From Clostridia bacterium (GTDB lineage Bacteria > Bacillota > Clostridia > Oscillospirales > Acutalibacteraceae), in contig JAFQON010000006.1 in assembly GCA_017403185.1 (NCBI GenBank), positions 17,006 through 81,005 of the forward strand: DNA of 64,000 nt, written 5' to 3'. The notes under the pieces were generated by a model, which ran no database searches, was not told the DNA's origin, and saw only the letters and a list, made by a program, of their open reading frames with translations. Below, in pieces: positions 26,513 through 34,274 of the stretch. A program made the position numbers and the translations under genes. Positions within the stretch are counted from its first letter, which is position 1; each line of letters begins with the position of its first letter.

Positions 26513-26791
26513 TTATGCCTGCTCCTGCTTCTTTGCGAAGCACTCGCTGCAGTAAACAGGTCTGTCCTCACGGGGCTTAAAGGGAACCTTTGCAACTCCA
26601 CCGCAGGAATCACATGTTGCTTCAAACCACTCACGCTCGCCACGGGCAGCATTCTTGCGTGCATCACGGCATGCCTTGCAGCGCTGGGGCTCGTTTACAA
26701 AGCCTTTTTCAGCATAGAATTCCTGTTCGCCTGCAGTGAAAGTGAATTCATTGCCGCATTCCTTACAGATGAGAGTCTTGTCTTCGTACAT
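26513..26791 (-). CDS. Small zinc-ribbon protein (zf-trcl-like)
   Basis: The 92-residue protein has eight cysteines in four CxxC pairs: ICKECGNE, RCKACRDAR, TCDSCGG and YCSECF. With FTAGEQEFYAEKGFVNEPQRC between the first pairs, this is the pattern of the small zinc-ribbon family found across Firmicutes. Two zinc sites are likely. It may bind nucleic acid, but no function is established. The start at 26791 has GCGAGGTT upstream; the frame is open to 26863, but that region looks like a structured RNA. Confidence 0.85.
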   Translation of the reverse strand: MYEDKTLICKECGNEFTFTAGEQEFYAEKGFVNEPQRCKACRDARKNAARGEREWFEATCDSCGGVAKVPFKPREDRPVYCSECFAKKQEQA

Positions 26792-26824
26792 TGTTTTTAA
26801 CCTCGCTTGAAAAATATTTGTTTC

Positions 26825-26887
26825 GCCCTTGGACGGATTCGCACCGCCACCTTTGATAATCAACGCTCTGCTTTAAGCTACGTGGGC
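26825..26887 (-). ncRNA. tRNA-like leader segment upstream of the zinc-ribbon gene
   Basis: On the minus strand the segment opens GCCCACGTAGCTTA, has AGCAGAGCG as in a D-arm, a T-arm-like GGCGG-TGCGAAT-CCGTC and ends GGGC, which pairs with the opening GCCC. The anticodon arm is reduced to TTGA-TTA-TCAA. The lower acceptor stem pairs poorly, so it cannot be a normal tRNA. It could be a decayed tRNA or a regulatory leader that imitates one. Confidence 0.35.
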
Positions 26888-26892
26888 ATATA

Positions 26893-26911
26893 AATACTCG
26901 TTGGGAGTATT
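26893..26911 (-). terminator. Weak hairpin after the sigma factor gene
   Basis: AATACTC (26893-26899) pairs with GAGTATT (26905-26911). The U-run is poor (TATATG), so termination would be weak. Confidence 0.45.
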
Positions 26912-26912
26912 G

Positions 26913-27491
26913 TTAACTTAGCTTGAGCCTCATTTTTTTGCGTATTCTCTGCAGGGCGTTGTCAACCGCCTTTTCACTGCAGCCGAGCATTGCCGCAATC
27001 TGAGAATAGCTCTTATCCTGAAGCCTGAGGTCAACCACCTGCTTTTCAAAGCCGGATAAGCCCTTGTCAAGCAAGCCTGCAAGATATTCCGTTTCATCTT
27101 TCTCGGTGATTATTTCAACGGGGTCTGTTGAGGTGTCGCTTCTCTCTGCCGCCTCTGTTTCGTATGACACGGCATTTGAAAGCGCAGCGTTTTTGTTGTT
27201 GAAATTCACACGCACGGCAGATATGATTCTGTTGTTTATGCACGCTTCGGCATAAGCCTTGAATGATGCACCCTTTGAAATATCAAAGGTTTTGACCGCA
27301 TCAAGAAAGCCGAGCATGCCCTCCTGAACCAAATCCTCACCCGAAATTCTTGCGTTTGCGAAGCCCGATGCCTTCGCCTTGGCAATGGGGGTAACAATTG
27401 CAATAAGCAGTGCCATTGAAGCATCGTCACCGTTGGCGGCACGAACCGCCAGCTCCTCATCACTCAAAGTTTTTTTGCTGTTTTCGCACAT
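26913..27491 (-). CDS. Sigma-70 family factor, sigma-H-like
   Basis: The 192-residue protein has region 2 (DEELAVRAANGDDASMALLIAIVTPIAKAKASGF ... GEDLVQEGMLGFLDAVKTFD ... FKAYAEACINNRIISAVR) and region 4 (LRLQDKSYSQIAAMLGCSEKAVDNALQRIRKKMR). The order and linker resemble sigma-H/Spo0H rather than ECF factors, and would suit early sporulation or stationary-phase control. ATG at 27491 has GCGAGGTATCCCT upstream. The region upstream, 27492-27716, is AT-rich and holds no gene. Confidence 0.85.
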   Translation of the reverse strand: MCENSKKTLSDEELAVRAANGDDASMALLIAIVTPIAKAKASGFANARISGEDLVQEGMLGFLDAVKTFDISKGASFKAYAEACINNRIISAVRVNFNNKNAALSNAVSYETEAAERSDTSTDPVEIITEKDETEYLAGLLDKGLSGFEKQVVDLRLQDKSYSQIAAMLGCSEKAVDNALQRIRKKMRLKLS

Positions 27492-27716
27492 AGGGATACC
27501 TCGCAAAATCCTCTTACAAAATATAATAAGCTATTTTTTGAATTTTGTCAACAACAATTTTGCTGAAATGTCAATTATTTTTAGTGAATAGTGACGAAAC
27601 GGCAGTTTTTTTCAATATATTGTGTTTTTCTTGTGCGGAAATTTGAGTTGAACTCCATAATTTTATATGTAATAAATTAAAAACTCAACATAAAAATAAA
27701 AATCGGAGGGATTTTG

Positions 27717-28280
27717 ATGACTCGCAATTCAAAAAAACAATGGCAGCTTGTTACACTTCTCGCATTTGACCTTGCGATGCTGATTTTAATTTCATCACTG
27801 ACGGGCACCAAAGGCAGCGCAATGCACATCGGCTCCGACGGAGAAAGAGTTTTTCAGCTTCAGCAGCGGCTGAGTCAGCTCGGATTATACAGCGAAGAAT
27901 GCGACGGAATATACAGCCTCAAAACACGCTCCGCCGTGAAAAACTTTCAGAAAAGCAAGCATATTGAAGCAACGGGCAAAACAGACTATGAAACACTCAG
28001 TGCAATGGGGATAGATTCTCGCACCGCCCTCTGCTTCTCAACCGAAGCCGAGCTTCTTGCAAGATGTATCAGCCAAAGCGGCTGCATAAGCTACAGCGAT
28101 ATGCTTAACAAGGGGATTGAAATTCTTGAGCAAGCATCGGGGCTCACCTCTCTGGGCGAATTTGCGGCAAACATCTGCACCGATACATCGGATTTTTTCG
28201 GCGAGCCGTCATGCCGGGCATATTCAGCGGCGGTGCAGGCAATGAGACTCTTCTCTCAGCAGACCCACGGCCTCTTTTGA
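27717..28280 (+). CDS. Peptidoglycan-binding protein with a degenerate SleB-like domain
   Basis: A membrane anchor (about residues 10-29) is followed by a peptidoglycan-binding type 1 domain (SDGERVFQLQQRLSQLGLYSEECDGIYSLKTRSAVKNFQKSK-type pattern, residues 40-98). The C-terminal region keeps the SleB layout (TEAELLARCISQSG ... YSAAVQAM) but has Gln120 where cortex hydrolases have the catalytic Glu, and it is shorter. It is probably inactive as a hydrolase. ATG at 27717 follows GGAGGGATTTTG. Its end overlaps the convergent symporter gene by 57 bases. Confidence 0.72.
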   Translation: MTRNSKKQWQLVTLLAFDLAMLILISSLTGTKGSAMHIGSDGERVFQLQQRLSQLGLYSEECDGIYSLKTRSAVKNFQKSKHIEATGKTDYETLSAMGIDSRTALCFSTEAELLARCISQSGCISYSDMLNKGIEILEQASGLTSLGEFAANICTDTSDFFGEPSCRAYSAAVQAMRLFSQQTHGLF

Positions 28281-29567
28281 GAGAAGCAAAAGCGCAAAAA
28301 TATTGGGCACTGCCATAAGACCGTTCAATGTATCAGATATACTCCAAACCGAGTCAAAGCGTATAACGCTGCCTGCAAAGGCGGCGGCAACATATATCAT
28401 ATTATAAATTCTGCCGCTTTTTTCGCCGAAAAGATATTCTGCACCACTCTTGCCGTAATACGACCACGCAACAAGCGTTGCAAATGCAAAAAGGCAGATG
28501 CAGGCGTTGAGAAAATATCCCCCCGACCTGCCGAAAACGCTTTCAAAAACTGCTGTGCACAGCTCAACGCCGTTAAGGCTTGTATCAGGCGACCACACAC
28601 CGCTTGTGAGAATGGCGGCGCCCGTTACCGTGCACATGAAAACCGTGTCAATAAACACCTCAAGAATGCCCCATTTGCCTTGCTCGGCAGGGCTTTCACA
28701 GTCTGCAGCAGCATGGATAATCGCACTGCTTCCGAGCCCCGCTTCATTTGAAAAAACGCCCCTTGAAATGCCGTAGCGAGCCGCCTTTGACATGCCGAAG
28801 CCCGTTACCGCCTTCACGGTAAAAGCCTCTTTTATAACCGATTTAACACACGGCACAATATTTGCGGCATTCTTGCCGATAATTATAAAGCAGGCAACAA
28901 CAAACGCTGCCGAGAGCACGGGAATAAGCTTCTCCGATATGGCGGAAATACGCTTTAAACCGCCCGAAACCGAGATTGCAACAAGCACAGCAATTATAAT
29001 TCCCGATATCAAGGGCGGCACGCTGAAGCCCGACAGCCCCTGAGCAACGGAATTCGCCTGAGTCATGTTGCCCATTCCGAGTGATGCACCCGTGAGCAAA
29101 ACGGCATAAGCCCCCGCAAGCCCCTTCATGCCGAGCCCGTGCCCTATATAGTACATAGGACCGCCCTTGAAAATACCGTTTGAATCCTTTACTCTGTATT
29201 TTACGCCCAGAATATTTTCACAGCAGCAGGTCATCATTCCGAGCACGGCGGAAATACACATCCAGAAAAGCGAGCCCGCCCCGCCTGAGCACAGTGCCGC
29301 CGCCACACCCACAATGTTGCCCGTGCCCAGACAGGCGGCAAGCGCCGAAGTGAGAGCACCGAGCTGAGAAATCGAGCCGTCGGAGGCGGTCTTTTTCTTC
29401 CTTCTTTTGAAGGCGGAAAGGAGAGTTGAGCCTACCCAGTCACCCACACCGAAAATCTGATAAAACCCTGTCCTTGCCGAGAGATAAAGCCCTGTGCCGA
29501 GAAACACCGCAAGCATCGGCGGCCCCCACACAAACGCACTTATTGCGGAATTTACCGTATGAAACAT
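28224..29567 (-). CDS. Sodium:alanine symporter (AGCS family)
   Basis: The 447-residue protein has about ten membrane helices and AGCS signatures: LSARTGFYQI, ALAACLGTGNIVGVAAALCSGGAGSLFWM, GGPMYYIGHGLG, YGISRGVFSNEAGLGSSAIIHAAA and ATLVAWSYYGKSGAEYLFG. It imports alanine, glycine or a related amino acid with sodium. The start ATG follows directly on a hairpin whose 3' arm carries GAGGTGA, the only ribosome binding site. A second member of the family is at 40489-41889. Its 3' end overlaps the convergent gene at 28280. Confidence 0.93.
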   Translation of the reverse strand: MFHTVNSAISAFVWGPPMLAVFLGTGLYLSARTGFYQIFGVGDWVGSTLLSAFKRRKKKTASDGSISQLGALTSALAACLGTGNIVGVAAALCSGGAGSLFWMCISAVLGMMTCCCENILGVKYRVKDSNGIFKGGPMYYIGHGLGMKGLAGAYAVLLTGASLGMGNMTQANSVAQGLSGFSVPPLISGIIIAVLVAISVSGGLKRISAISEKLIPVLSAAFVVACFIIIGKNAANIVPCVKSVIKEAFTVKAVTGFGMSKAARYGISRGVFSNEAGLGSSAIIHAAADCESPAEQGKWGILEVFIDTVFMCTVTGAAILTSGVWSPDTSLNGVELCTAVFESVFGRSGGYFLNACICLFAFATLVAWSYYGKSGAEYLFGEKSGRIYNMIYVAAAFAGSVIRFDSVWSISDTLNGLMAVPNIFALLLLSKEAVGLLREESHCLHRR

Positions 29568-29602
29568 AAAAAGTCACCTCATTCGATGATATGAGGTGAC
29601 TT
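29568..29602 (-). terminator. Terminator hairpin that also holds the symporter ribosome binding site
   Basis: On the minus strand AAGTCACCTCAT pairs perfectly (12 bp) with ATGAGGTGACTT, followed by TTT and the ATG at 29567. It can end transcription from the lipoprotein gene at 29612, and the 3' arm holds GAGGTGA at correct spacing for the symporter. Confidence 0.82.
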
Positions 29603-29611
29603 GAGGTTTTA

Positions 29612-30226
29612 TTATTTTTTAACGGGGTCAACAATTTTGAATGAAAAATGATATGTGTCAACATAGCTCTGAAGCTTTGTTGCACTGCTCTTGAGGTGAA
29701 TGGTCACTTTGGGGCAGGCATCAAAGGTGAAGGTGCCGATGCTCTCGGGGTCGCCCCTGAACTGAGCGGTCTTGAGCTTGTCGCAATAATAAAATGCGTA
29801 GTCGCCGAGATTCACAAGGCTCATGGGCATATCAGCCTGAAGCAGATTCTTACACTCCGAGAAAGCGTAAGCACCGATATCCGTGAGCAGCTTTGAGCGG
29901 TTCATCAGCGCATTTTTTATTGAGCTGTTTGCAAACGCATACTCTTCAATCGTTGTGAGAGTGTCGGGAGTATAAACCTTTCTGATGCACTGAACATCCT
30001 TGAAGGCTTCCTTGCCGATAACGGTAACCGTGTATTCATCAATTGCAGACGGAATTTCAAGCACTGCAACCTCCTGAGTGCCGATATACTTGGTTATTTT
30101 TGCGGTATTATCCTCAAGAACAACATATTCGTAGTCACCCCACTGAATAGGCTTGTCTGACTTGCAGGAACAGAAAAGAGTGAGCATTGTTGCAAAAATC
30201 ATCACGATAGATAAAGCTTTTTTCAT
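29612..30226 (-). CDS. BspA-type leucine-rich-repeat lipoprotein
   Basis: The lipoprotein signal has a double-Cys lipobox region (LTLFCSC). The outer part is built of LRR_5/BspA-type repeats, for example VIGKEAFKDVQCIRKVYTPD, TIEEYAFANSSIKNA, DIGAYAFSECKNLLQADMP and NLGDYAFYYCDKLKTAQF. Such repeats usually mediate surface binding in gut bacteria. AAAAGGATTTTTATT precedes ATG. The gene ends just before the hairpin at 29571. Confidence 0.85.
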   Translation of the reverse strand: MKKALSIVMIFATMLTLFCSCKSDKPIQWGDYEYVVLEDNTAKITKYIGTQEVAVLEIPSAIDEYTVTVIGKEAFKDVQCIRKVYTPDTLTTIEEYAFANSSIKNALMNRSKLLTDIGAYAFSECKNLLQADMPMSLVNLGDYAFYYCDKLKTAQFRGDPESIGTFTFDACPKVTIHLKSSATKLQSYVDTYHFSFKIVDPVKK

Positions 30227-30263
30227 AATAAAAATCCTTTCGGTTTTGTTTTGGTTTTATCAA

Positions 30264-31100
30264 TCAGAGCCCTGCAATATCGCAGTTCCTCTGATGACCG
30301 CTCCATGTTTCGGCATAGAGATAGTTGCCGTCGCTATCCGTAACAAAATAATAATAATCCGTGTTTTCGGGATAAAGAGCCGCATTGATTGCATCCATAC
30401 CCGGATTTGTTATGGGGCCCGCAGGCAAGCCTTCACAGCTGTAGGTATTATACAAATCAACGAGCTCATCATATCTTGCTTCGTCAACATACTGCTTCAC
30501 ATAATCCCTGAGATAGAAGGTTGCAACATCACATTGCAGCTTCGGGAAGCTGCTGCTGCCCAGCCTGTTATGGATAACCGACGAAACCTTGCCCATTTCG
30601 GCAGGATTGCCCGCCTCCTCCTGAATTATTGAGGCAAGAGTAAGAATTTCATCAACTGTGTAACCGAGCTCCTCGCACCGGGCAATGATATCCTCATCAA
30701 GCTTCGTCTGCGTGTTGCTCAGAAAACGGCGCATCGCCGCAGGCGCACCCTCATTGCGGTAAAATTCATAGGTATCGGGGAAAACATAGCCCTCAAGCAG
30801 GAAGGCTCTCTCCTCTGGATTATGAATTTCAAAGCCACTGCCCTCGATATTGAGAGAATCGTTTGCCGCTGACAGGAATTCATCGGCAGAGCAAACACCG
30901 TTTTCTTCAAGAAGTGACGCAATCTGCGACACGGTTGAGCCTTCGGGGAAGGTCACCCTGACAACATTTGAGGTTGTGGGCTCGGTGGGCTCAGGCTGCT
31001 TGGGCGAAAGGAACGAGCATGAGCACAGACCAAACAGCACCGCCACGCCAAAAACAATCGCCGCTGCGGATTTTATTCGCTTTTTAATTACATTTTTCAT
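30264..31100 (-). CDS. mltG: Endolytic peptidoglycan transglycosylase MltG
   Basis: The protein has a short signal/anchor with LCSC lipobox-like end, a LysM-like segment (TFPEGSTVSQIASLLEENGV) and the YceG/MltG catalytic domain: LEGYVFPDTYEF, EILTLASIIQEEAG with the catalytic Glu, VSSVIHNRLG, YNTYSCEGLPAGPITNPGMDAINAAL and YYYFVTDSDG. It cuts nascent glycan strands near the membrane. An ATG at 31109 lies within the predicted -10 box, so the start is more probably ATG 31100, which would give a leaderless or nearly leaderless mRNA. Confidence 0.93.
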   Translation of the reverse strand: MKNVIKKRIKSAAAIVFGVAVLFGLCSCSFLSPKQPEPTEPTTSNVVRVTFPEGSTVSQIASLLEENGVCSADEFLSAANDSLNIEGSGFEIHNPEERAFLLEGYVFPDTYEFYRNEGAPAAMRRFLSNTQTKLDEDIIARCEELGYTVDEILTLASIIQEEAGNPAEMGKVSSVIHNRLGSSSFPKLQCDVATFYLRDYVKQYVDEARYDELVDLYNTYSCEGLPAGPITNPGMDAINAALYPENTDYYYFVTDSDGNYLYAETWSGHQRNCDIAGL

Positions 31101-31107
31101 ATTGCCC

Positions 31108-31136
31108 ATTTTACCACATAGTCACAAGAAAATCAA
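31108..31136 (-). promoter_or_regulatory. mltG promoter
   Basis: On the minus strand TTGATT, a 17-base spacer and TAAAAT. The predicted start of transcription (about 31101) is at or next to the ATG at 31100. Confidence 0.65.
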
Positions 31137-31153
31137 GTAAACATATAATGAAC

Positions 31154-31180
31154 AAAAAGCCGAGGCACTGAGCCTCGGCT
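31154..31180 (-). terminator. Terminator of the Thr-rich surface protein gene
   Basis: AGCCGAGGC (31158-31166) pairs with GCCTCGGCT (31172-31180); on the minus strand TTTTG follows. Confidence 0.88.
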
Positions 31181-31200
31181 ATTCTGACTTATTTAAGGAA

Positions 31201-31677
31201 TCAGTCTTCCTTCTTTGTCTTGATTACTGCAACTGTGCCTGCTGCAAGAACAGCAAGAGCGATTGCGGGAACAACGATGCCGCTGCCTGTTGAGGGGATT
31301 GTTGTGTCAACCGCTGCGGGCTTCTTTGTTGTTGTCTTGTTTTCGCTGCCCTGGCCTTCATATGCTGTTTCGCCGGGCTTGAGAGTAGCTGTTACATCAG
31401 CTGCGGTTGTAGCTGTTGTGCCTTCAGCCTTCTGTGTTGTTGTTGATGTGCCGCTTGCTGCAACGGTTGTGGTTGTTGTGTCAGCCTTTTCTGTTGTGGT
31501 TGTTGTGGTGTCAAAACCGTCAGTAACATCGTCACCCTTTGCTGTGGTCTCTGTTGCAGCCTGAGTTGCCTGTGTAGCCTCAGTTGACTCTGCTGTTGTG
31601 GTCTCAGCAAAAGCTGATGTTGCGAATGCGCAAACTGCGAAGAGCATTGCGAGCATTAAAGCGATTGTCTTTTTCAT
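31201..31677 (-). CDS. Thr-rich surface protein with an IPSTG sorting-like signal
   Basis: A signal peptide (KKTIALMLAMLFAVCAFATSAFA) is followed by a Thr/Ala/Glu-rich low-complexity stalk. The C-terminus has IPSTGSG, a hydrophobic helix (IVVPAIALAVLAAGTVAVI) and the charged tail KTKKED. That is the layout of a sortase substrate, with IPSTG in place of LPXTG. It is probably linked to the cell wall as a short stalk or mucin-like protein. ATG at 31677 follows AAAGGATGG. No sortase gene is in the window. Confidence 0.72.
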   Translation of the reverse strand: MKKTIALMLAMLFAVCAFATSAFAETTTAESTEATQATQAATETTAKGDDVTDGFDTTTTTTEKADTTTTTVAASGTSTTTQKAEGTTATTAADVTATLKPGETAYEGQGSENKTTTKKPAAVDTTIPSTGSGIVVPAIALAVLAAGTVAVIKTKKED

Positions 31678-31888
31678 TGTTGAATACCATCCTTTGTAAA
31701 AATTTGTTTTTTCGACTTTTGTCATTAAGCAAAATACAATGACCATTTTACACATTAAAGCTCTGTTTGTCAAGTGACGATATTTACCAAAATGAATATT
31801 AAGAAAACTTTAATAATTGTTAATGATACTGTATTTTCATAAAGTCGGAGCTAAAAATAATATAAATATATATGAAAGGAGCGTTTTT

Positions 31889-32065
31889 ATGTCCTTTAAT
31901 TTTCCCGATAACAAAAAAGAGAACAAAGCTCAGTGGCACTTTCTTAACAAGAAGGGTCAGCCCGATTATGACGCCGAGGAAGGAATTACCTCGGATGTGC
32001 TCGGCAGCTATACCGGCACCACTTATGATGACCTCAACCCCGTTCAGGATGCCGACGACCTTTAA
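31889..32065 (+). CDS. Small acidic protein of unknown function
   Basis: The 58-residue product (MSFNFPDNKKENKAQWHFLN ... DDLNPVQDADDL) is soluble, with no membrane segment or cysteine. AAGGAG seven bases before ATG is a strong site, and a weak promoter (TTGTTA, 17 bases, TAAAGT at 31817-31845) lies upstream. Three hairpins follow its stop. No family recognised. Confidence 0.6.
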   Translation: MSFNFPDNKKENKAQWHFLNKKGQPDYDAEEGITSDVLGSYTGTTYDDLNPVQDADDL

Positions 32066-32073
32066 GCAGGGTC

Positions 32074-32161
32074 GGCGGGGGCGTACTGTGCCCGTACGCC
32101 CCGCCTGCACTACCATCTGTTTTTCCCCTGGGTTCATATTCTTTCCCCAAAGAATATGAAC
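32074..32161 (+). repeat. Two strong hairpins after the small acidic gene
   Basis: GGCGGGGGCGTAC pairs with GTACGCCCCGCC (32074-32105, one bulged G). GTTCATATTCTTT-CCCC-AAAGAATATGAAC (32132-32161) is a perfect 13-bp stem. Neither is followed by a U-run. Confidence 0.7.
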
Positions 32162-32167
32162 TGTATG

Positions 32168-32206
32168 AAAACCGTTATCTCATCCATCCTGAGATTGCGG
32201 TTTTTA
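32168..32206. terminator. Bidirectional terminator
   Basis: AAAACCG (32168-32174) pairs with CGGTTTT (32198-32204), with inner ATCTC/GAGAT pairing. It lies between the small acidic gene (+) and the beta-propeller gene (-). Confidence 0.75.
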
Positions 32207-34270
32207 TTATCTTATCGCCTGCGATGAAATAACAGTGCAGTCTTCAATTGAGAATGCAACCACTCTCTCGCCCGAAACGGTGTAAAGAGTGCCGTCAATG
32301 CAGGTTCCTCTCACGGCGGCATCGCCGGTGTAAGAGGTGTCATGATTGTATGTGCCGATGGGTGAAATCACGCCTTCGGAAACATCAAAAAGAATATACG
32401 CCGAAATTTCCGTGCCTGCGGAGGGATTGCGGTTAACAATCGGCAAACCGAAAATCTTTTTATCCGTATCAAGCATAACACTGCGGCTGTCCGCTTCGGA
32501 AAGAAGCGAGAAATCACCTTCAAGAGTGTAAACCGATGCGTTTTTGGGATTTTCAGGGTCGCTGACATCGAAAAGCGAAATGTTTATCGTGTCTTCAGTT
32601 ACCGCTCCGATGCCGAGAAGCGCAGTACCCGAAATCTCATAAAGCTCTTTTGAGAAGCCTTCGGTTGAAATGGTGCCTGCCGCAACGGGCTTCGACGGGT
32701 CTGAAATATCAATAATTACCGTTTCTTCATTTTCGCCGCCTGCAACAAAATACGCATTGCTGCCGATGTGCTTGACGCTCTTTATTTTGTCACCGGGCAG
32801 AATTTCCGTAAGTCCGCTCACAAACTCCATTTTTTCATTGAGAATATAGAAGCTGTTTGAGCCGCTCTCAGCCGTTGCCGCTCTGAGATATCCGCTTTTT
32901 TCGTCAACGGATATTCCGCCTGCAAGGGAGCCCTTGACTATATATGAACCCGAAAATGCTATTGACGAGCCTGTGATGTTGAAGCGGTAAATTTCAGTAA
33001 GTGAGCTGTGCTCACCGTTTTTGTCGGCATCAACCGAAACGAAGCCTCTTGCAACCGCAACGGTGTGCGCCGAGCAATAAATCTCCTTGCCGCAGCCAAG
33101 CACTGCAAGCTTGCCCACGGGTGCCTGATAATCGGTAATATCCGTAACGGTAATGAAAAGATACGAAGCTTCAGGGTCATTGACCGCTATGAATATCTCC
33201 TCAGCACTCAGCTTTGTGACGCTGCCGTCAATGCTGTATGAAGGAATAACACCGCTTGCCTCAAGATCGGCTTTCGCCGAAACTGCAGGAATGGACTTTT
33301 CCGTTACAAGGCTCAGACTGTTTTCATAAAGACCCGAGGTGACATATCTGCCGTCCTGAATATGCTCACGAAGCTTTTTCGGAGCCGTCGGGTCTGAGAT
33401 ATCGTAATGCACCGCAACAGTCGAAACGCTGTCAAACGCAGCCGAGCCGCTCATTGAGTAGCTGTAGCGGTTGAGCAAAGCGATAAGCTTGTTGTTCTTG
33501 AGATAAATTTCAATACATTCGTCAACCGTGCTTGAATCAGCGCCGTCTGAAAGAACAAGGGTTGAAACAACCTGCATCTGCTCTGCGGGAACAGCCTTCA
33601 CTATTTTAATCTGTTCAAGAGTTGTGCCTGTTTTTTCGTCAACACCCGTCGTTACGATATAAAGATATTCGCCGTCGTTCTTAACGATATCCGCCCTGAA
33701 ATCGCCGTATGAAACAACTCCTTCTGCAGCGGCAGGCACGGTTTCCACCGTGTATTTGTCGCTGTCGGAAGGCAGCTTTGACTGAGCTACATATTCGCTG
33801 TATCCCTCGATAAGGCGGTCAACAACTCCCTTTGTGACAGAATCGGTCGGGCTCTTCACATCGCCTTCGCCGGGCTTGCGGTTCTTGCCGTCTGAAGATT
33901 TGCTGCCGAGAATCTCTCTGACAGCCTTCTCGATATCCTCATAGCTTCTTGCGTTCTTGACGGGCTCAACGCTTTCGTAGCCCTTGTAGAACGAATCCGT
34001 TTTTATAATCTTTACCCCGCCCGAATTAACATAAAGCGCAGCAATAATAACAACCGCAATCACTGCGGCAGCTGCCGTAATCCGTCTTAATACAACTATG
34101 TTCCTTTTGTTTCCCGTTTTTAAAGAAAAATCCTTTTCACTCTTGTCACTGCTCTTAAGCATTGTGACAACACTTTCTTTTTGAAGCCTGAGAGGCACCT
34201 TCGCCGTTTCAGAGCTTTTTGCAAGCTCCTCACGAAGCATATCCATGGTTTGCTTATCCGTTTTCTTCAT
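32207..34270 (-). CDS. Membrane-anchored beta-propeller protein, likely partner of an ECF sigma factor
   Basis: The 687-residue protein has a cytoplasmic N-terminus (about 60 residues), one transmembrane helix (ITAAAAVIAVVIIAALYV) and a large outer domain. That domain shows repeats such as YLYIVTTGVDEKTG, NKLIALLNRYSY, SYLFITVTDITDYQAPVGKLAVLG and NAYFVAGGENEETVIIDISDPSKPV, matching the secreted beta-propeller family distantly related to WD40. It starts four bases after an ECF sigma gene. That position and the one-helix topology suggest it senses an outside signal and controls the sigma factor. No HGD or enzyme motif was seen. Confidence 0.8.
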   Translation of the reverse strand: MKKTDKQTMDMLREELAKSSETAKVPLRLQKESVVTMLKSSDKSEKDFSLKTGNKRNIVVLRRITAAAAVIAVVIIAALYVNSGGVKIIKTDSFYKGYESVEPVKNARSYEDIEKAVREILGSKSSDGKNRKPGEGDVKSPTDSVTKGVVDRLIEGYSEYVAQSKLPSDSDKYTVETVPAAAEGVVSYGDFRADIVKNDGEYLYIVTTGVDEKTGTTLEQIKIVKAVPAEQMQVVSTLVLSDGADSSTVDECIEIYLKNNKLIALLNRYSYSMSGSAAFDSVSTVAVHYDISDPTAPKKLREHIQDGRYVTSGLYENSLSLVTEKSIPAVSAKADLEASGVIPSYSIDGSVTKLSAEEIFIAVNDPEASYLFITVTDITDYQAPVGKLAVLGCGKEIYCSAHTVAVARGFVSVDADKNGEHSSLTEIYRFNITGSSIAFSGSYIVKGSLAGGISVDEKSGYLRAATAESGSNSFYILNEKMEFVSGLTEILPGDKIKSVKHIGSNAYFVAGGENEETVIIDISDPSKPVAAGTISTEGFSKELYEISGTALLGIGAVTEDTINISLFDVSDPENPKNASVYTLEGDFSLLSEADSRSVMLDTDKKIFGLPIVNRNPSAGTEISAYILFDVSEGVISPIGTYNHDTSYTGDAAVRGTCIDGTLYTVSGERVVAFSIEDCTVISSQAIR

Positions 34271-34274
34271 CTTT

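Noticed and set aside
26792-26863. N-terminal extension of the zinc-ribbon protein (MIIKGGGANP...)
   Set aside because: Overlaps the tRNA-like segment and lacks a binding site; the family starts at MYEDKTLIC.
31392-31610. Gln/Leu-rich frame over the Thr-rich surface protein
   Set aside because: Out-of-frame reading of ACA/ACT-rich repeats; low complexity only.
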